Notes: generated from the letters alone by a model not told the origin. Positions 1-10,775 are shown, counted from the stretch's first letter. The stretch: DNA of 64,000 bases from Vibrio sp. 99-70-13A1 (GCF_013114625.1 NZ_VTXD01000017.1:36307-100306); one strand, 5' to 3'. Numbers and translations are program-made.

Positions 1-1948
1 ATTGTTTGTTTTTGTACATCATCTCATCTGCTTGCTTGAATAAATCACTGGTATTAAGTTGTATGTCATGAGCTGATTTATCATTATTCGCCCAACCAAT
101 TGAGAAATTGGCAGAGTGCTGCTTTCCTTTACCGTCAGTTAGAGTCAACCCTTCTTGCGATTGGCTTAACCGTGCATCTAAGTTACTGCACTCTGCGAAA
201 GTGTGGTGATTCGTTAAAATTGCAAGCTCATCCCCACCAATTCTATATAAAGTGTCTTCAGGTGCGAGTTGCTGCTGAATCGTATTGCAGCATAATTGAA
301 TTAAGGCATCACCAAGGTCATGACCATAGTTGTCATTAATTATCTTTAAACCATTAATATCTATAATAAATAAACCGATATTGCTTAAATCGATGGTATT
401 AAAATCTTCATTAAAAGCTTTGCGATTTTTGCAAGGCAAAAGCCCGTCTTTTCTTGCAATTGTCAGTAACTCTAACCAAGCAGATAACTGTTTTAAAAAT
501 AACCTAAACACTAAATTCTGTTCTTTTAATTCTAACGTTTCTTCATAGATTAAAGACGCTAACCACTCTCCTTTACTCGAATGTAATGAAAGACCGTGTT
601 CGATTTCTGAAGATAAGACTAAATCGAATGGTGTATTAGGAAAAAGAACTGTGAGTTGTTCTTTTATCTTCACTGGTGCAAGCCTATATGGAATGTCGCT
701 ATATTGTGAAGCAAATTCAATGACTGCCGCCAGGTTGTTTTTATGTTGTTCTTCTCTAAATAAAGCTTCCGATATCTGAGCCGTTTGTGTTTGAACTTGA
801 TCCTCTAGCTCCTGATTAAACATAGATAATTTATGGTTAGACTCTTCAATCATTTTTTTTGAATACGCTAATTGTGCATTTTGATTTTTGAGTTCTGATA
901 ATTGTCTACGAATGGTTGTACTCATTTTTCGTAAAATCATCGTGATATTCATGAACTCAGTAAATTGGAATTTTTGTCCACTTGGATCTTCGTTTTTAGC
1001 GTAGCTCACAATGGTTTTTTCCATCAGTGTGAATTGTTTTTTAATCCATCGATTAAAGAATAAAGCAATAGTAAAACTGACTATGAGAGTAAATCCGAAG
1101 ATAATTGAAAGGGTTTTTCGTGATTCATTCATCGCTTTCAAGCGGTATGTATTTGAAAATCTATATTCAAGATTCAGTGTCAAAGGTTTGAAAAGAGATG
1201 TGGAAGAGTAATGAAACGGTTTATTGAACGCTTCATTGTCTTTATCAGATTCAATAGGGTGAACAATACCAAATCGGTCTGAAGAAGAGATGGAAAAGTA
1301 TTCTTCTTCATATAGGAAATGAGAGAAAGAATGCTCAATATCAGCAAAATCAATTAACAGAATAATATAACCAAGTGCTTGGTAATTTTTATTACGGTCT
1401 AATGTATAGGCCAGCATTGGGGAAGCAATAGCGACACCTGACCCCGATCCTTTATTCTTTTGGTGTTGGGCGATTTTGGGTTCAAAAAAAGTCGAATGAA
1501 ACATTTGCCCCTTTTTATAGACATCCGTTTGTTGCTTCAATTCAGAATATAATTGGCTTTGCTCAAATTGGTAATCACTGCCATTGAAGTTGTACAAAGG
1601 TTCCCAGTCGGCATTTACAATATACACACTATTAATGAGATTAGAGAAGTTTCTAAAGCGATCAAGGTTTTGGTTGATAACCGATGAATACAAAATATTA
1701 TCAACAGCTTGGATGTTAAAGCGGTCGTGTGAAAGCCAACTTAAGCTGTGTTCAATGCGTGCAAATTCTTCCTTTAGCTGACTATCTATGCTGCCAGCGA
1801 TATTGGAAATCTGTTTTTCCTTTTCCTGCATATCGGTTTGTACGATACGTTTTGTAATACTGTTACTGGCAAAGATGAGCGGTGCTACTGAACCTATAAT
1901 AAGAAAGTAGGCAAGGACTTTTCTAAGGCTTAACTTGGGAAATCTCAT
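1..1948 (-). CDS. Membrane diguanylate cyclase (GGDEF), C-terminus cut by window start
   Basis: Probably makes cyclic di-GMP from two GTP at the inner membrane. The frame stays open from an ATG at 1948 to base 1, about 649 residues. It has an N-terminal membrane segment (residues ~10-29), a periplasmic sensor part of about 340 residues, a second membrane segment, a coiled-coil linker and a GGDEF domain. The signature reads RIGGDELAIL near residue 569, so the usual F is L, and the late ADEMMYKNK motif lies at the edge; only a few residues are missing. No RxxD inhibitory site is visible just upstream. Its ATG overlaps the stop of the upstream binding-protein gene (ATGA), so the two are translationally coupled, suggesting ligand-controlled c-di-GMP synthesis. 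The ligand is unknown. Confidence 0.88.
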   Translation of the reverse strand, partial: MRFPKLSLRKVLAYFLIIGSVAPLIFASNSITKRIVQTDMQEKEKQISNIAGSIDSQLKEEFARIEHSLSWLSHDRFNIQAVDNILYSSVINQNLDRFRNFSNLINSVYIVNADWEPLYNFNGSDYQFEQSQLYSELKQQTDVYKKGQMFHSTFFEPKIAQHQKNKGSGSGVAIASPMLAYTLDRNKNYQALGYIILLIDFADIEHSFSHFLYEEEYFSISSSDRFGIVHPIESDKDNEAFNKPFHYSSTSLFKPLTLNLEYRFSNTYRLKAMNESRKTLSIIFGFTLIVSFTIALFFNRWIKKQFTLMEKTIVSYAKNEDPSGQKFQFTEFMNITMILRKMSTTIRRQLSELKNQNAQLAYSKKMIEESNHKLSMFNQELEDQVQTQTAQISEALFREEQHKNNLAAVIEFASQYSDIPYRLAPVKIKEQLTVLFPNTPFDLVLSSEIEHGLSLHSSKGEWLASLIYEETLELKEQNLVFRLFLKQLSAWLELLTIARKDGLLPCKNRKAFNEDFNTIDLSNIGLFIIDINGLKIINDNYGHDLGDALIQLCCNTIQQQLAPEDTLYRIGGDELAILTNHHTFAECSNLDARLSQSQEGLTLTDGKGKQHSANFSIGWANNDKSAHDIQLNTSDLFKQADEMMYKNKQ

Positions 1949-3141
1949 CGCGAGGACTCAATTTTTGATTCAAATTGATGGACAAGAGTATCCATGTAAA
2001 GAGTGACCTCTTTAGCAGGCATACCATCAAAATAACGATAAAACCCACGAGACAGGACTTCCCAAACAAATGAAAGGCGAAGAGTGGTTGGCATAGGTTG
2101 CGCTACGAGGTATTCATTGTAAATAGCAAATGCGAGTTCATCACTGGCAGTAAAAACCTCTTGGTTTACTTGTTTGAATGAAGAAATGTATTGGTATTTT
2201 TGACTTAAACGTTTTAGAAAAGCCTCATCTTGCATTGACTGAATAAAGCGTTTAACTAATTCTCGTTTCTGTGGGTTTTGGAAAGCCCCTTTAGTTACCG
2301 CTATGACTTTACTGCCGGAAAGCGACTGCATGGCATTACCTTCATAAGTCGGTAAGTTTGTAATGCCTAACTGAGCGCCGAATGTATCGTTCAATGATTC
2401 AAATGCCCAGTCACCATCGATTAAATATGGGACTTCGCTATTCAAAAATTTGTTTCGTGCACAGTCAGAATTGCATTCGAGTTCAATATTGAGCTTGCTT
2501 AATAATTGGCGATAAAACTTCAAAGATTGCAGCATTGACTGACTGGTGAAATCTAATTCGCCAAGTGGCTCTTTTTGGAAGAATAGCTCCATAAAAGCGA
2601 CAAAAAAATACATGTCTCTTGCAGGAAAGCTGAGTTGTTGTTCGTTGGGCTTAGTGACTGCATTTAAGAAAAAATCTTCCCATGAGGTAAGGGGTGGATT
2701 GACCAGTTTTTTGTTGTAAAAAAGCATCAAATGATTACCTAAGAATAACGGCAAGCCCATATATTGCTGATTTACTTGAACACCTTTAATGGCAGTTGAT
2801 TCGAGTTTATTGTGATCAATCCATTCTGAAGGAAGTGGGTTTAGGTCAATGTACTCATGGAGCCCTAAATAGTCAGAAGGAAGGAAAATAAGGTCGGGCA
2901 TATAATTTCGGTTTTGTTTTGCTAACAACAATTCAGCTTTTATATTGCCATTCGCAAACTCACGAGTTGTGATTCTATACCCTGTTGTTTCCTCGAATTG
3001 CTTAGCGATCTGATGATTCACTTCACCGTTGAATGCGCTCCACAGCTCTAAAGTCTGAGCGTGTAAATGAGCTGTAAAAACGAATGTAGCGATAAGCAGG
3101 AGTTGCTTCAAAATCAGTCTCGGGTTCGGTTTAATATGCAA
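1945..3141 (-). CDS. Periplasmic solute-binding protein (family 1, MalE-like)
   Basis: A 398-residue extracellular solute-binding protein. After a signal peptide (hydrophobic LLLIATFVFTAHLHA, cleavage near AHLHA-Q) comes the typical LELWSAFNGEVNHQIAKQFE opening of sugar-type binding proteins, with later elements such as YMGLPLFLGNHLMLFYNKKL. No ABC permease or ATPase genes accompany it. Instead it overlaps the GGDEF gene by four bases, so I infer that it feeds ligand binding to that cyclase rather than to a transporter. The start is uncertain: 3141 is a TTG, and a second TTG ten codons later (3111) would give a more compact signal peptide. No strong ribosome binding site favours either. Confidence 0.82.
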   Translation of the reverse strand: MHIKPNPRLILKQLLLIATFVFTAHLHAQTLELWSAFNGEVNHQIAKQFEETTGYRITTREFANGNIKAELLLAKQNRNYMPDLIFLPSDYLGLHEYIDLNPLPSEWIDHNKLESTAIKGVQVNQQYMGLPLFLGNHLMLFYNKKLVNPPLTSWEDFFLNAVTKPNEQQLSFPARDMYFFVAFMELFFQKEPLGELDFTSQSMLQSLKFYRQLLSKLNIELECNSDCARNKFLNSEVPYLIDGDWAFESLNDTFGAQLGITNLPTYEGNAMQSLSGSKVIAVTKGAFQNPQKRELVKRFIQSMQDEAFLKRLSQKYQYISSFKQVNQEVFTASDELAFAIYNEYLVAQPMPTTLRLSFVWEVLSRGFYRYFDGMPAKEVTLYMDTLVHQFESKIESSR

Positions 3142-3174
3142 TTGGCTATTTTAAAAGCACTCATCCAAACATAC

Positions 3175-3202
3175 AACACGATAGGTTGTAATGTGTCGTG
3201 TT
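3175..3202. repeat. Inverted repeat upstream of the binding-protein/GGDEF pair
   Basis: Seven-base arms AACACGA and TCGTGTT separated by 14 bases lie about 35-60 bases upstream of the binding-protein start. The position suits an operator, but no regulator can be named and the repeat may be fortuitous. Confidence 0.35.
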
Positions 3203-3348
3203 TTCCATATTAAAGTGTTGACTTCGTGCTTAAGCTCACGAAATTCAAATATGTGACAGGGTCTCTTTTCTGAATGCTAATTGCACTTCATATACTTACT
3301 GTACTTAAAGCATTGAGTTGGATCTGATGATTACTATCTGAGCTAGAA

Positions 3349-4224
3349 CTAGAGCGAAAGGGCGAATATTAACAGTATAGGTAAAGTAACAATACTCAGA
3401 AAGTTACCAAATAATACCATTGAGGCGACATTATTCGGCTCTACTTGAAAGCGCTCTGCAAACAAGTAATTCATGACAGCTGGTGGCAACATGCTAAAAA
3501 GCACCATCATCTGTAAGTGAAGAGGAGGGAGTGGAATAAAGTAATAAATAATAGCAAACGACACAGCTCCAGTAACGATAGATTGCAAAGTGCTGATTAG
3601 CCCAACCTTGAATCCACTTAGCTTTAGGTTGACCATTTGAGAACCAAGAGAAAGTAGCATAATTGGTACTGCTGCTTGTCCAAGTAACGACGTTGCTTCA
3701 TAAATCGGATTCCAGACTGAAATACCGGACAAATTTAAGAACATTGCTATTGCGGCAGCTATGAATATCGGCATGGAAATGATTTGCTTGATAGGGTTCC
3801 CTTTACTGAGAAGAGCTAACCCAAGACTAATGTGCACGCAGGCTGACACCACGAACAATAAAACGGCTGGTGCGAGTGCTGACTCTCCAAAAGTGTAAGT
3901 AAACAGTGGAATGGCTAAGTTGCCACTATTACGAAACATGTGGGGCGGAGCCCAAGCTTTGAAGTTTAAATGCCATATTTTGCAAATGGGCACCATCAAC
4001 AAGCCTGGGACTAGAAGGGCTACCAGAGAAGCAGAAATTAAAGGAAGTTGTTCAGTATCAAGAGGCATCATCGTCAACGAAGCAAATACCAACGCAGGTA
4101 TGCACACATCCATATTGATGCGGTTGATTGGTGCAAAATCAGGTTTAATCCATAACCCAATAGCAAATCCAACCCCTGCTAATGCAAAGACTGGGAATAG
4201 AATACTGACAACTTGTTCGAACAT
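3349..4224 (-). CDS. AEC family membrane carrier (auxin efflux carrier/malonate permease type)
   Basis: A 291-residue, highly hydrophobic protein with about ten membrane segments in two halves, as in the AEC family of organic-acid carriers. Typical features are the N-terminal FPVFALAGVGFAIGLW, the MFRNSGNLAIPLF segment in the middle helix, and a C-terminal half with AVPIMLLSLGSQM and LPPAVMNYLFAERF. A good ribosome binding site (AAAGGA, 7-base spacing) supports the ATG at 4224. It is a single gene with no linked metabolic enzyme, so the substrate cannot be inferred. Length and motif order are normal for the family. Confidence 0.88.
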   Translation of the reverse strand: MFEQVVSILFPVFALAGVGFAIGLWIKPDFAPINRINMDVCIPALVFASLTMMPLDTEQLPLISASLVALLVPGLLMVPICKIWHLNFKAWAPPHMFRNSGNLAIPLFTYTFGESALAPAVLLFVVSACVHISLGLALLSKGNPIKQIISMPIFIAAAIAMFLNLSGISVWNPIYEATSLLGQAAVPIMLLSLGSQMVNLKLSGFKVGLISTLQSIVTGAVSFAIIYYFIPLPPLHLQMMVLFSMLPPAVMNYLFAERFQVEPNNVASMVLFGNFLSIVTLPILLIFALSL

Positions 4225-4366
4225 AGAATTCCTTTCTAAAGTTCAGAGCGATGCACTGTTTAAGCGTTAATAGTGCACCTGTCACTAGAGCTAAATTAAT
4301 CAAGCAAATGTTTTAATGAGGCTAATGTTTAATGAGACTAGCGGCTAATGAGGTCCATCAAGCTGG

Positions 4367-5362
4367 CTAAAGAGAATCATCAAACGACAGGGTTTGTTGC
4401 CACTCACTCAGCGCTTTTATATGAGATGGACCTATGCCACAACACCCGCCAATAATAGTTGCACCGAGCTGATACCAACGTTTGGCATAAACTAAATGTT
4501 CTTCGGGAGTCATTTCTCTCATGGCTTGTAAAGTACCATTGGCTTTGTGTTCTGCTTTAATCGGCATAAAGTTGTTCGCATAAACGCCAATATCAATATC
4601 AATATCACTATTTGAATGAGAAATGACGTCTTTTGCCGTGATGATTGCCTTCTCCATAACTTCAGGAACGGAGCAATTAAACATTATCCCTTTAGCACCA
4701 GAAGCACAGACCATCTCTGTGGCTGTTTTTACACATTGACCGGATCTTAATGCGGCATGCCCATGCGCTTCGTCACTTAAACTAAAAGCGTAATAAGCAT
4801 CTAGTTCAGATTGCTGAAGAACGGACTTAATGGTTTTGAACTCTTCTAAACTAGAAATCGTTTCGACAATCCATATATCAACATAACGCTCTTGTGCATT
4901 AACTAAAGTTTGTATGATCGTTTTTGCTTCTTCAGCTTTAAATAAATCAGGTCGGTAGCTACCGAACGGAGGAGGGATTGCACCGGCAACAAGTACCTTT
5001 GAGTGACAAGCTCTGTTTTTCTCAGAGTTATTGCTTCCATCCAGCTTGTTATTATCGGTAATTACCTCAAGGTCGGGATTTGCAGAAGTCGCCGCGACAT
5101 CATGTGCAATTCTGGCAGCATCTCGCGCAAGCTGTGCGCCTTGAGTTTGGTATAGGTCATCACCCAAGTGAAAAGGAACGCATGCATAACTGTTGGTAAT
5201 AATAATTTCTGCACCAGCATCAATAAAATTTTGATGGGCTTGTCTTACATGTTCAGGTGATTCAATGAGTGCTTGCGCACTCCATAACGGTTGTGAAAAG
5301 GGGGCTCCAATATCTTGGAGTTCACGACCCATTCCGCCGTCTAAAATAGTGAGTTTTTTCAT
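4367..5362 (-). CDS. Homocysteine S-methyltransferase family protein
   Basis: A 331-residue TIM-barrel methyltransferase of the MmuM/YitJ type, which moves a methyl group from S-methylmethionine or a similar donor to homocysteine to form methionine. The start ILDGGMGRELQ is diagnostic. The zinc ligands are visible as the Cys in MFNCSVPEVM and the two Cys of IGGCCGIGPSHI. I chose the ATG at 5362 because homologues begin MKKLTILDGG; the frame also stays open to a GTG at 5446, which would add 28 residues without family similarity. About 45 residues between the DNKLDGSNNSEKN stretch and the KVLVAGAIPPPFGSY motif are polar and probably form a surface loop. It stands alone, so its methyl donor is not certain. 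Confidence 0.88.
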   Translation of the reverse strand: MKKLTILDGGMGRELQDIGAPFSQPLWSAQALIESPEHVRQAHQNFIDAGAEIIITNSYACVPFHLGDDLYQTQGAQLARDAARIAHDVAATSANPDLEVITDNNKLDGSNNSEKNRACHSKVLVAGAIPPPFGSYRPDLFKAEEAKTIIQTLVNAQERYVDIWIVETISSLEEFKTIKSVLQQSELDAYYAFSLSDEAHGHAALRSGQCVKTATEMVCASGAKGIMFNCSVPEVMEKAIITAKDVISHSNSDIDIDIGVYANNFMPIKAEHKANGTLQAMREMTPEEHLVYAKRWYQLGATIIGGCCGIGPSHIKALSEWQQTLSFDDSL

Positions 5363-5591
5363 AGTGTAATACAGATAACCAGTTCTTAATTGCAACAATA
5401 CCAGACGGTTTGCTTTAAAACCAAGAGCTGTTGTGAATTTAGTCACTCTTAAGTCATCATTGACATTTTTAAAAGGCTAATATTCAGATAAGTGCTTCGG
5501 GAACAGAGCTAATGATTATTGAGAGGATGTTGATCAATGAATATAAAAGTAGGCTGGTTTAACCTTACTGCTTAACCCCCAAATTCTTAAG

Positions 5592-5870
5592 ATGATGTCA
5601 CAAAACGAAATTCAGAAAACCATTGCGAGTTTTACTTCGATTGAGCAAGCTCTGAAATATTTTGATATTGGATTTGATAGCAAATTTATTAATGAATATC
5701 GACTTGAGCTGACTAAACGTTTTAACGGCTATTTGATTCTAACAAAACCGGATGATTGGTTTTCGGCTCGTCGAGCATTAAAAAATGCATACTGCAAGAT
5801 ACAAAGAAGCCGATTAGATAAGCAATCGCGTTCAGCATGCCGAGGTTGTACTTCATGCCAACGTCGCTAG
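5592..5870 (+). CDS. Small NifW-like protein with CxxCxxC tail
   Basis: A 92-residue protein. Residues ~14-70 follow the pattern of NifW, the nitrogenase-stabilising protein: ALKYFDIGFDSKFINEYRL, then RFNGYLIL and ALKNAYCKIQ. The C-terminus is short, basic and Cys-rich (ACRGCTSCQRR), which is unlike classical NifW and could bind metal or an iron-sulfur cluster. No nif gene is present in the window, so a nitrogenase role is doubtful and the true function is unknown. Two adjacent ATG codons start the frame, with only a weak ribosome binding site upstream. Confidence 0.6.
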   Translation: MMSQNEIQKTIASFTSIEQALKYFDIGFDSKFINEYRLELTKRFNGYLILTKPDDWFSARRALKNAYCKIQRSRLDKQSRSACRGCTSCQRR

Positions 5871-6295
5871 CTGCATCTTGATAGCCATTTCTTCTAAGCA
5901 CTTTAAAATTCATTTAGTAATTATAAATTAATAACCCTCAAGCCGACCAAGTAACCATTCCTGCTAACATAAATCTAAATACTCCTGTTGGTGCATATTA
6001 GGTATGACTAAGTGTAAATAATGGTTTTTCCTTCTAATTCACTCCCCATAATTACGCTTTTATTTCAGTATTATTTAGCGTAATAAAATAAATGAATAAT
6101 TAGTTGTTGATGCAAAATAAGTCCTCTCTTATTACATAAGGACGACAAATTCTTGCGAGTAAATTTATAAATATAAGATCTTTTAGGTGTGTTAATTAGC
6201 TATTAGCCTAAGGTTGTTTTGCAAAGGAATTTAAGTGACTTGAAATTACTCACTTTCATTTCTCTATTGAAACAATAACTTAAGGAATTGCAATT
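5871..6295. other. Gene-free spacer upstream of chitinase
   Basis: About 425 AT-rich bases. I see no convincing gene on either strand; a 63-codon frame on the minus strand is only the shadow of the NifW-like gene. The spacer presumably holds the chitinase promoter and its control sites, but no operator can be named. The chitinase ribosome binding site is AAGGA, nine bases before its ATG. Confidence 0.5.
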
Positions 6296-9200
6296 ATGCA
6301 TTTGAATCAAGGACGAGTGGCTAAGAAGGTCTTTACACTGAGTACCTTAACAGCATCGTGTCTTATGGCTTTTAATAGTTATGCAGCGGTTGACTGTACA
6401 ACGTTAGAAACATGGGATTCATCGGTTGTTTATACTGGTGGTGATCAAGTCGCTCATAATAATACGGCTTATAAAGCTAACTATTGGAATCAGAATAACG
6501 ATCCTAGCCAATTTTCTGGTGATTATGCTCAGTGGAAAGTGGTAGATGTGTGTTCTGGCGGTGGCGTTGTTGAAAATGAAATTCCAACCGTAGCATTAAC
6601 TTCTCCAAGTTCAACGGCTGTCATTGCTGAAGGTGAGACGGTTCTACTCAGTGCAAATGCATTAGATAGCGACGGTACAGTTGCATCGGTTAGCTTTTCT
6701 GTTGACGGTGTAGTCGTAGCTACTGCAACGCAAGCACCATATGAAGCGGCTTGGGTCGCATCTTCTGGTTCGCATACCATTTCTGTTACCGCGTTAGATA
6801 ATGAAGGGGCTACTAGCCTTGTTAATAGCGTATCAGTAACCATCGATTCAACACTTCCAGTCAATGAATTGCCAGTTGTTTCACTATCGGTATCGGCTTC
6901 ATCAGTTGATGTGGGTGGAGTTGTGACGTTAACGGCGGCTGCTTCTGATTCTGATGGCACAGTTGATAAGGTTGATTTCTATGTAGCGGGTACTCTAGTT
7001 GGTACTGCGGCCACTGCTCCTTACGCGTTAGACTTTACAGCGACAGCTGCTGGATCTTTGTCTGTATACGCGAAAGTGACGGATAATTTAGGTGCCACTG
7101 CTGATTCAACGCCAGTTGCACTTACAGTGATTGGAGAGCCAGTTGCGAATAACTGTCGCCCTGATGGACTTTACCAAACCGAAGGTGTGAGCGTTCCTTA
7201 CTGTACAATTTACGATGAAGAAGGTCGTGAAAAAATGGGTGTTGATCACCCACGTCGTGTGATTGGTTACTTTACTAGCTGGCGCTCAGGGGATGATCCG
7301 CAAGCGGCATACCTAGTGAATGATATTCCTTGGGAACAATTAACGCACATTAACTACGCTTTCGTGAGTATTGGTGCCGACGGTAAAGTGAATGTTGGTG
7401 ATGTAAATGATCCTAACAATGCGGCTGTTGGTAAAGAATGGCCTGGTATTGAAGTTGATCCTGCTCTTGGATTTAAAGGTCACTTCGGCGCATTAGCAAC
7501 GGCTAAGAAGAAGCACGGTGTTAAAACACTGATTTCAATTGGTGGTTGGGCTGAAACAGGTGGTCACTTTGCGACAGACGGCAGCCGAGTAGCCGATGGT
7601 GGTTTCTACACCATGACAACCAATGCTGATGGCTCTATTAATCATCAAGGTATTGAAACATTTGCTACTTCAGCCGTTGAAATGCTTCGCAAATACCAAT
7701 TTGATGGTTTAGATATCGATTATGAATATCCGACCTCAATGGCTGGTGCTGGTAACCCTTACGACAAAGACTTCATGGAACCACGTCGTCAATACTTGTG
7801 GGCTTCTTACCAAGTATTAATGAAAGTATTACGTGAAAAATTAGATGCTGCGTCTGCTCAAGATGGCACTCACTACATGCTAACTATTGCAGCACCATCA
7901 TCAGGTTACTTACTACGTGGCATGGAAACCTTTGATGTTACTAAGTACCTCGATTATGTAAACATCATGTCTTACGACTTGCACGGTGCTTGGAATGATC
8001 ATGTAGGTCACAATGCTGCGCTATTTGATACAGGTAAAGATTCTGAATTAGCACAGTGGAATGTCTATGGTACGGCAGCTTACGGCGGTATTGGTTACCT
8101 AAATACAGACTGGGCATACCATTACTTCAGAGGTTCAATGCCTGCTGGTCGTATTAATATTGGTGTTCCTTACTATACTCGTGGCTGGCAAGGTGTGACA
8201 GGTGGCGAAAACGGTCTATGGGGCCGCGCGGCTCTTCCGAACCAAGCCGAATGTTCTGCCGGTACTGGTGAAGGTGAGAAGAATAACTGTGGTCATGGTG
8301 CGGTTGGTATCGATAACATGTGGCACGACACCGATCCAAAAGGTAATGAAATGGGCGCGGGTTCAAACCCAATGTGGCATGCGAAGAACCTAGAGAAAGG
8401 TATTTGGGGATCGTATGCTGACGCGTATAAACTTGATCCTGTGAACGATCCAACGGATGTTCTTAAAGGTACGTATACTCGTAACTACGACAGTGTGGCA
8501 GTTGCCCCTTGGCTATGGAATGCAGAGAAAGGCGTATTCCTTTCAACAGAAGATAAACAGTCTATCGATGTTAAAGCAGACTATGTTATCGACAAGGAAA
8601 TCGGCGGCATCATGTTCTGGGAGCTTGCAGGCGACTATAACTGTTATGTACTAGATGCAAATGGCCAACGAACTTCAATTGATACGACTGAACAAGCGTG
8701 TACAAGTGGTAATGGTGAATTCCACATGGGTAATACCATGACTAAAGCCATTTACGATAAGTTTAAGTCAGCAACTCCTTACGGAAACAAAGTCGCGACA
8801 GGTGTACTACCGACTGAAGCTTTGGATATTTCGGTATCAGTTGGCGGATTTAAAGTAGGTGACCAAAACTACCCAATCAATCCAAAAATTACGTTTACCA
8901 ACAACACTGGTCAAGCATTGCCTGGTGGCACTGAATTCCAATTCGATATTCCAGTATCAGCTCCGGATAATGCTAAAGATCAATCTGGTGGCGGTCTTCA
9001 AGTTATTGCTTCTGGGCATACACGTGCAGACAATATTGGTGGCTTAGACGGAACCATGCACCGAGTAGCCTTCACACTTCCAGCTTGGAAAGAACTGCCT
9101 GCTGGTGGCGTATACGAGCTTGATATGGTTTATTACCTGCCAATTTCTGGTCCTGCAAATTATGCAGTAAACGTGAACGGCGTGGATTATGCGTTTAAGT

Positions 9201-9460
9201 TTGAGCAACCAGATTTACCACTAGGTGATATTTCAGGTGGTAATGGTGGTAACCCTGGTGATGGGAATACAAATCCGGGTACATGTGACACTGCTGGTAT
9301 TGTGACTTACCCTGACTTGCCGCAAAAAGACTGGGCGGGTAACCCAAGCCATGCAAATACTGGTGACCAAGTGATACATAACAATGTTATCTACAAAGCT
9401 AACTGGTGGACGAGTTCTGTTCCAGGAAGTGATGGTAGTTGGACAAAAGTGTGTTCATAG
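6296..9460 (+). CDS. Secreted multi-domain GH18 chitinase
   Basis: A 1054-residue exported endochitinase that breaks beta-1,4 links in chitin. Order of parts: signal peptide (1-30, cut near SYAAVDC); CBM5/12 chitin-binding module (33-86, with [17 protein letters not shown]); two tandem bacterial Ig-like repeats (~95-185 and ~190-280, each with LDSDGTV or SDSDGTV); GH18 barrel (~320-830) with SIGGW and the catalytic [10 protein letters not shown] at 470-479, Glu477 being the acid; a chitinase C-type module (~845-985); a Gly/Asn linker; and a second CBM5/12 (~1000-1054) ending [17 protein letters not shown]. All catalytic acids are present. AAGGA nine bases upstream supports the start. It is a monocistronic gene closed by a strong terminator, typical of vibrio chitin use. 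Confidence 0.96.
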   Translation: MHLNQGRVAKKVFTLSTLTASCLMAFNSYAAVDCTTLETWDSSVVYTGGDQVAHNNTAYKANYWNQNNDPSQFSGDYAQWKVVDVCSGGGVVENEIPTVALTSPSSTAVIAEGETVLLSANALDSDGTVASVSFSVDGVVVATATQAPYEAAWVASSGSHTISVTALDNEGATSLVNSVSVTIDSTLPVNELPVVSLSVSASSVDVGGVVTLTAAASDSDGTVDKVDFYVAGTLVGTAATAPYALDFTATAAGSLSVYAKVTDNLGATADSTPVALTVIGEPVANNCRPDGLYQTEGVSVPYCTIYDEEGREKMGVDHPRRVIGYFTSWRSGDDPQAAYLVNDIPWEQLTHINYAFVSIGADGKVNVGDVNDPNNAAVGKEWPGIEVDPALGFKGHFGALATAKKKHGVKTLISIGGWAETGGHFATDGSRVADGGFYTMTTNADGSINHQGIETFATSAVEMLRKYQFDGLDIDYEYPTSMAGAGNPYDKDFMEPRRQYLWASYQVLMKVLREKLDAASAQDGTHYMLTIAAPSSGYLLRGMETFDVTKYLDYVNIMSYDLHGAWNDHVGHNAALFDTGKDSELAQWNVYGTAAYGGIGYLNTDWAYHYFRGSMPAGRINIGVPYYTRGWQGVTGGENGLWGRAALPNQAECSAGTGEGEKNNCGHGAVGIDNMWHDTDPKGNEMGAGSNPMWHAKNLEKGIWGSYADAYKLDPVNDPTDVLKGTYTRNYDSVAVAPWLWNAEKGVFLSTEDKQSIDVKADYVIDKEIGGIMFWELAGDYNCYVLDANGQRTSIDTTEQACTSGNGEFHMGNTMTKAIYDKFKSATPYGNKVATGVLPTEALDISVSVGGFKVGDQNYPINPKITFTNNTGQALPGGTEFQFDIPVSAPDNAKDQSGGGLQVIASGHTRADNIGGLDGTMHRVAFTLPAWKELPAGGVYELDMVYYLPISGPANYAVNVNGVDYAFKFEQPDLPLGDISGGNGGNPGDGNTNPGTCDTAGIVTYPDLPQKDWAGNPSHANTGDQVIHNNVIYKANWWTSSVPGSDGSWTKVCS

Positions 9461-9565
9461 CTAAAGCATGAGCAAAACTTGTTTTAACGAAGCTTGTTCA
9501 TAAATAAAGTTTGTGAAATGGTATGTAAATAATGTTTGATGCTTAAACTTATGAGTACTTAAACG

Positions 9566-9595
9566 AAAAAACCGCCCTAACTTAGGGCGGTTTTT
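9566..9595. terminator. Bidirectional rho-independent terminator
   Basis: Perfect palindrome AAAAACCGCCCTAA / TTAGGGCGGTTTTT with a one-base loop, between the converging chitinase and YgjV-like genes. It has a T-run on both strands. Confidence 0.93.
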
Positions 9596-9614
9596 AATAA
9601 TATGTGATGAATGA

Positions 9615-9869
9615 CTAAGCTTTCGCTTCTTTCATTGATTCAGCTTTTTTTTCTTTTTGCATTTTGGTTAGGAAGTAAACATTAACGCAAGCAATGAATG
9701 CATTCGTTACTACAACCGGCCATGCTTCAATCATAAGTCCGTATGCTGTGAACAGTCCACAACCAACAAAGTTAAGAACACGTAAGCGTACGATGTCTTT
9801 CATTGTTAGTGAGATAGCTACCATAATTGAAGCTGCGTAACCTAAAATTTCAACCATATTGAATTCCAT
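9615..9869 (-). CDS. Small YgjV-like inner membrane protein
   Basis: An 84-residue protein with three hydrophobic segments (EILGYAASIMVAISLTM, VLNFVGCGLFTAYGLMI and VVTNAFIACVNVYFL) and a Lys/Glu-rich tail. This matches the short inner-membrane family related to YgjV; the function is not known. The frame is open to 9923, but an AGAGGATC ribosome binding site eight bases before the ATG at 9869 fixes that start. Single gene, sharing the terminator with the chitinase. Confidence 0.75.
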   Translation of the reverse strand: MEFNMVEILGYAASIMVAISLTMKDIVRLRVLNFVGCGLFTAYGLMIEAWPVVVTNAFIACVNVYFLTKMQKEKKAESMKEAKA

Positions 9870-10136
9870 TATTTGATCCTCTAATTTTGCCGATTGTCTG
9901 TCGGTACCAATCCTTCTCATCATGAGATTATTGAGGTAGCTCCGTGCCTCGAATGGTATGGTTATGTTTAATTGATAAGAACTATAACAAGGCTAAATGT
10001 GTGATGAAACCCCCAAAACGGGCATAAGTGAAGGTTAGCGATTACGCAAACGTTTAATAAGTTTCCACTGTTAATAATTACCGGATATGTTGGTAAACAG
10101 AATTCATATATATCAGAAAAAAAGCAAGGATAGCTT

Positions 10137-10775
10137 ATGTTTATTGAAAGTGAAAAACCGTTAAAGGGAAGTATATTGAAAAGTAATGTATGGAAATTGA
10201 AACGATTAAAACCTGGAATGTACAAGAGTCTTATTTTAGGTGGTTTATCATTAAGCTTATTAGCTTGTACTACAGTAGAAAAACCAAGAGTGAATGATTA
10301 TGGGGTTGTGACGAGTGGTGATTTCACATTTATGGAGAAAGGCATCAAAACTTATTCATGGCACTCAAAATCAAACAAGGCTTATCTTTCTAGTAAATAC
10401 AATCAAACTCAAGTGACAGACTTAGTTCGTCAATCCATTCAACAAGAGTTATCGGCACATGGTTTTCAATTGAAAGCCAATAATGCGGTTGGCGATATGA
10501 TTGTTGGCTTTGGTTTGACTGAAGAGTCAATCCTGAGTGATGAACAAATATACGAAGCGATAAAATTGTCTACGGGCGTTCCATTTTATGATGGCGATGG
10601 AAAGCTTGCTGAAAAAGGTTCTATGTATATCTTCTTCATGGTTCCTAATAATGCAGCCCCTCAATGGCAAGCGTTTGCACAAGCTGCACTTAAAGATGGA
10701 AATGAAATTGGAGAGACAAAAAATCGATTGGATCATTTCATTCAAAAATTATTTAAAACCTTGCCACATATCTAA
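10137..10775 (+). CDS. DUF4136-type lipoprotein
   Basis: An outer- or inner-membrane lipoprotein with a lipobox LLAC (MYKSLILGGLSLSLLACTTV) and a DUF4136-like body: TYSWHSKSNKAYLS near the start, VRQSIQQELSAHGFQL, DMIVGFGLTEES and a C-terminal helix LDHFIQKLFKTLP. The role of the family is unknown. Two starts compete. The ATG at 10137 has a good AAGGAT site but puts a 27-residue Lys-rich extension before the signal peptide; the ATG at 10218 gives a normal signal peptide with a poor ribosome binding site. I list the longer frame. Confidence 0.7.
   Translation: MFIESEKPLKGSILKSNVWKLKRLKPGMYKSLILGGLSLSLLACTTVEKPRVNDYGVVTSGDFTFMEKGIKTYSWHSKSNKAYLSSKYNQTQVTDLVRQSIQQELSAHGFQLKANNAVGDMIVGFGLTEESILSDEQIYEAIKLSTGVPFYDGDGKLAEKGSMYIFFMVPNNAAPQWQAFAQAALKDGNEIGETKNRLDHFIQKLFKTLPHI

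Noticed and set aside
8154..8453. Open frames antisense or out of frame within the chitinase
   Set aside because: They are shadows of strongly coding DNA; the chitinase frame explains the sequence fully.
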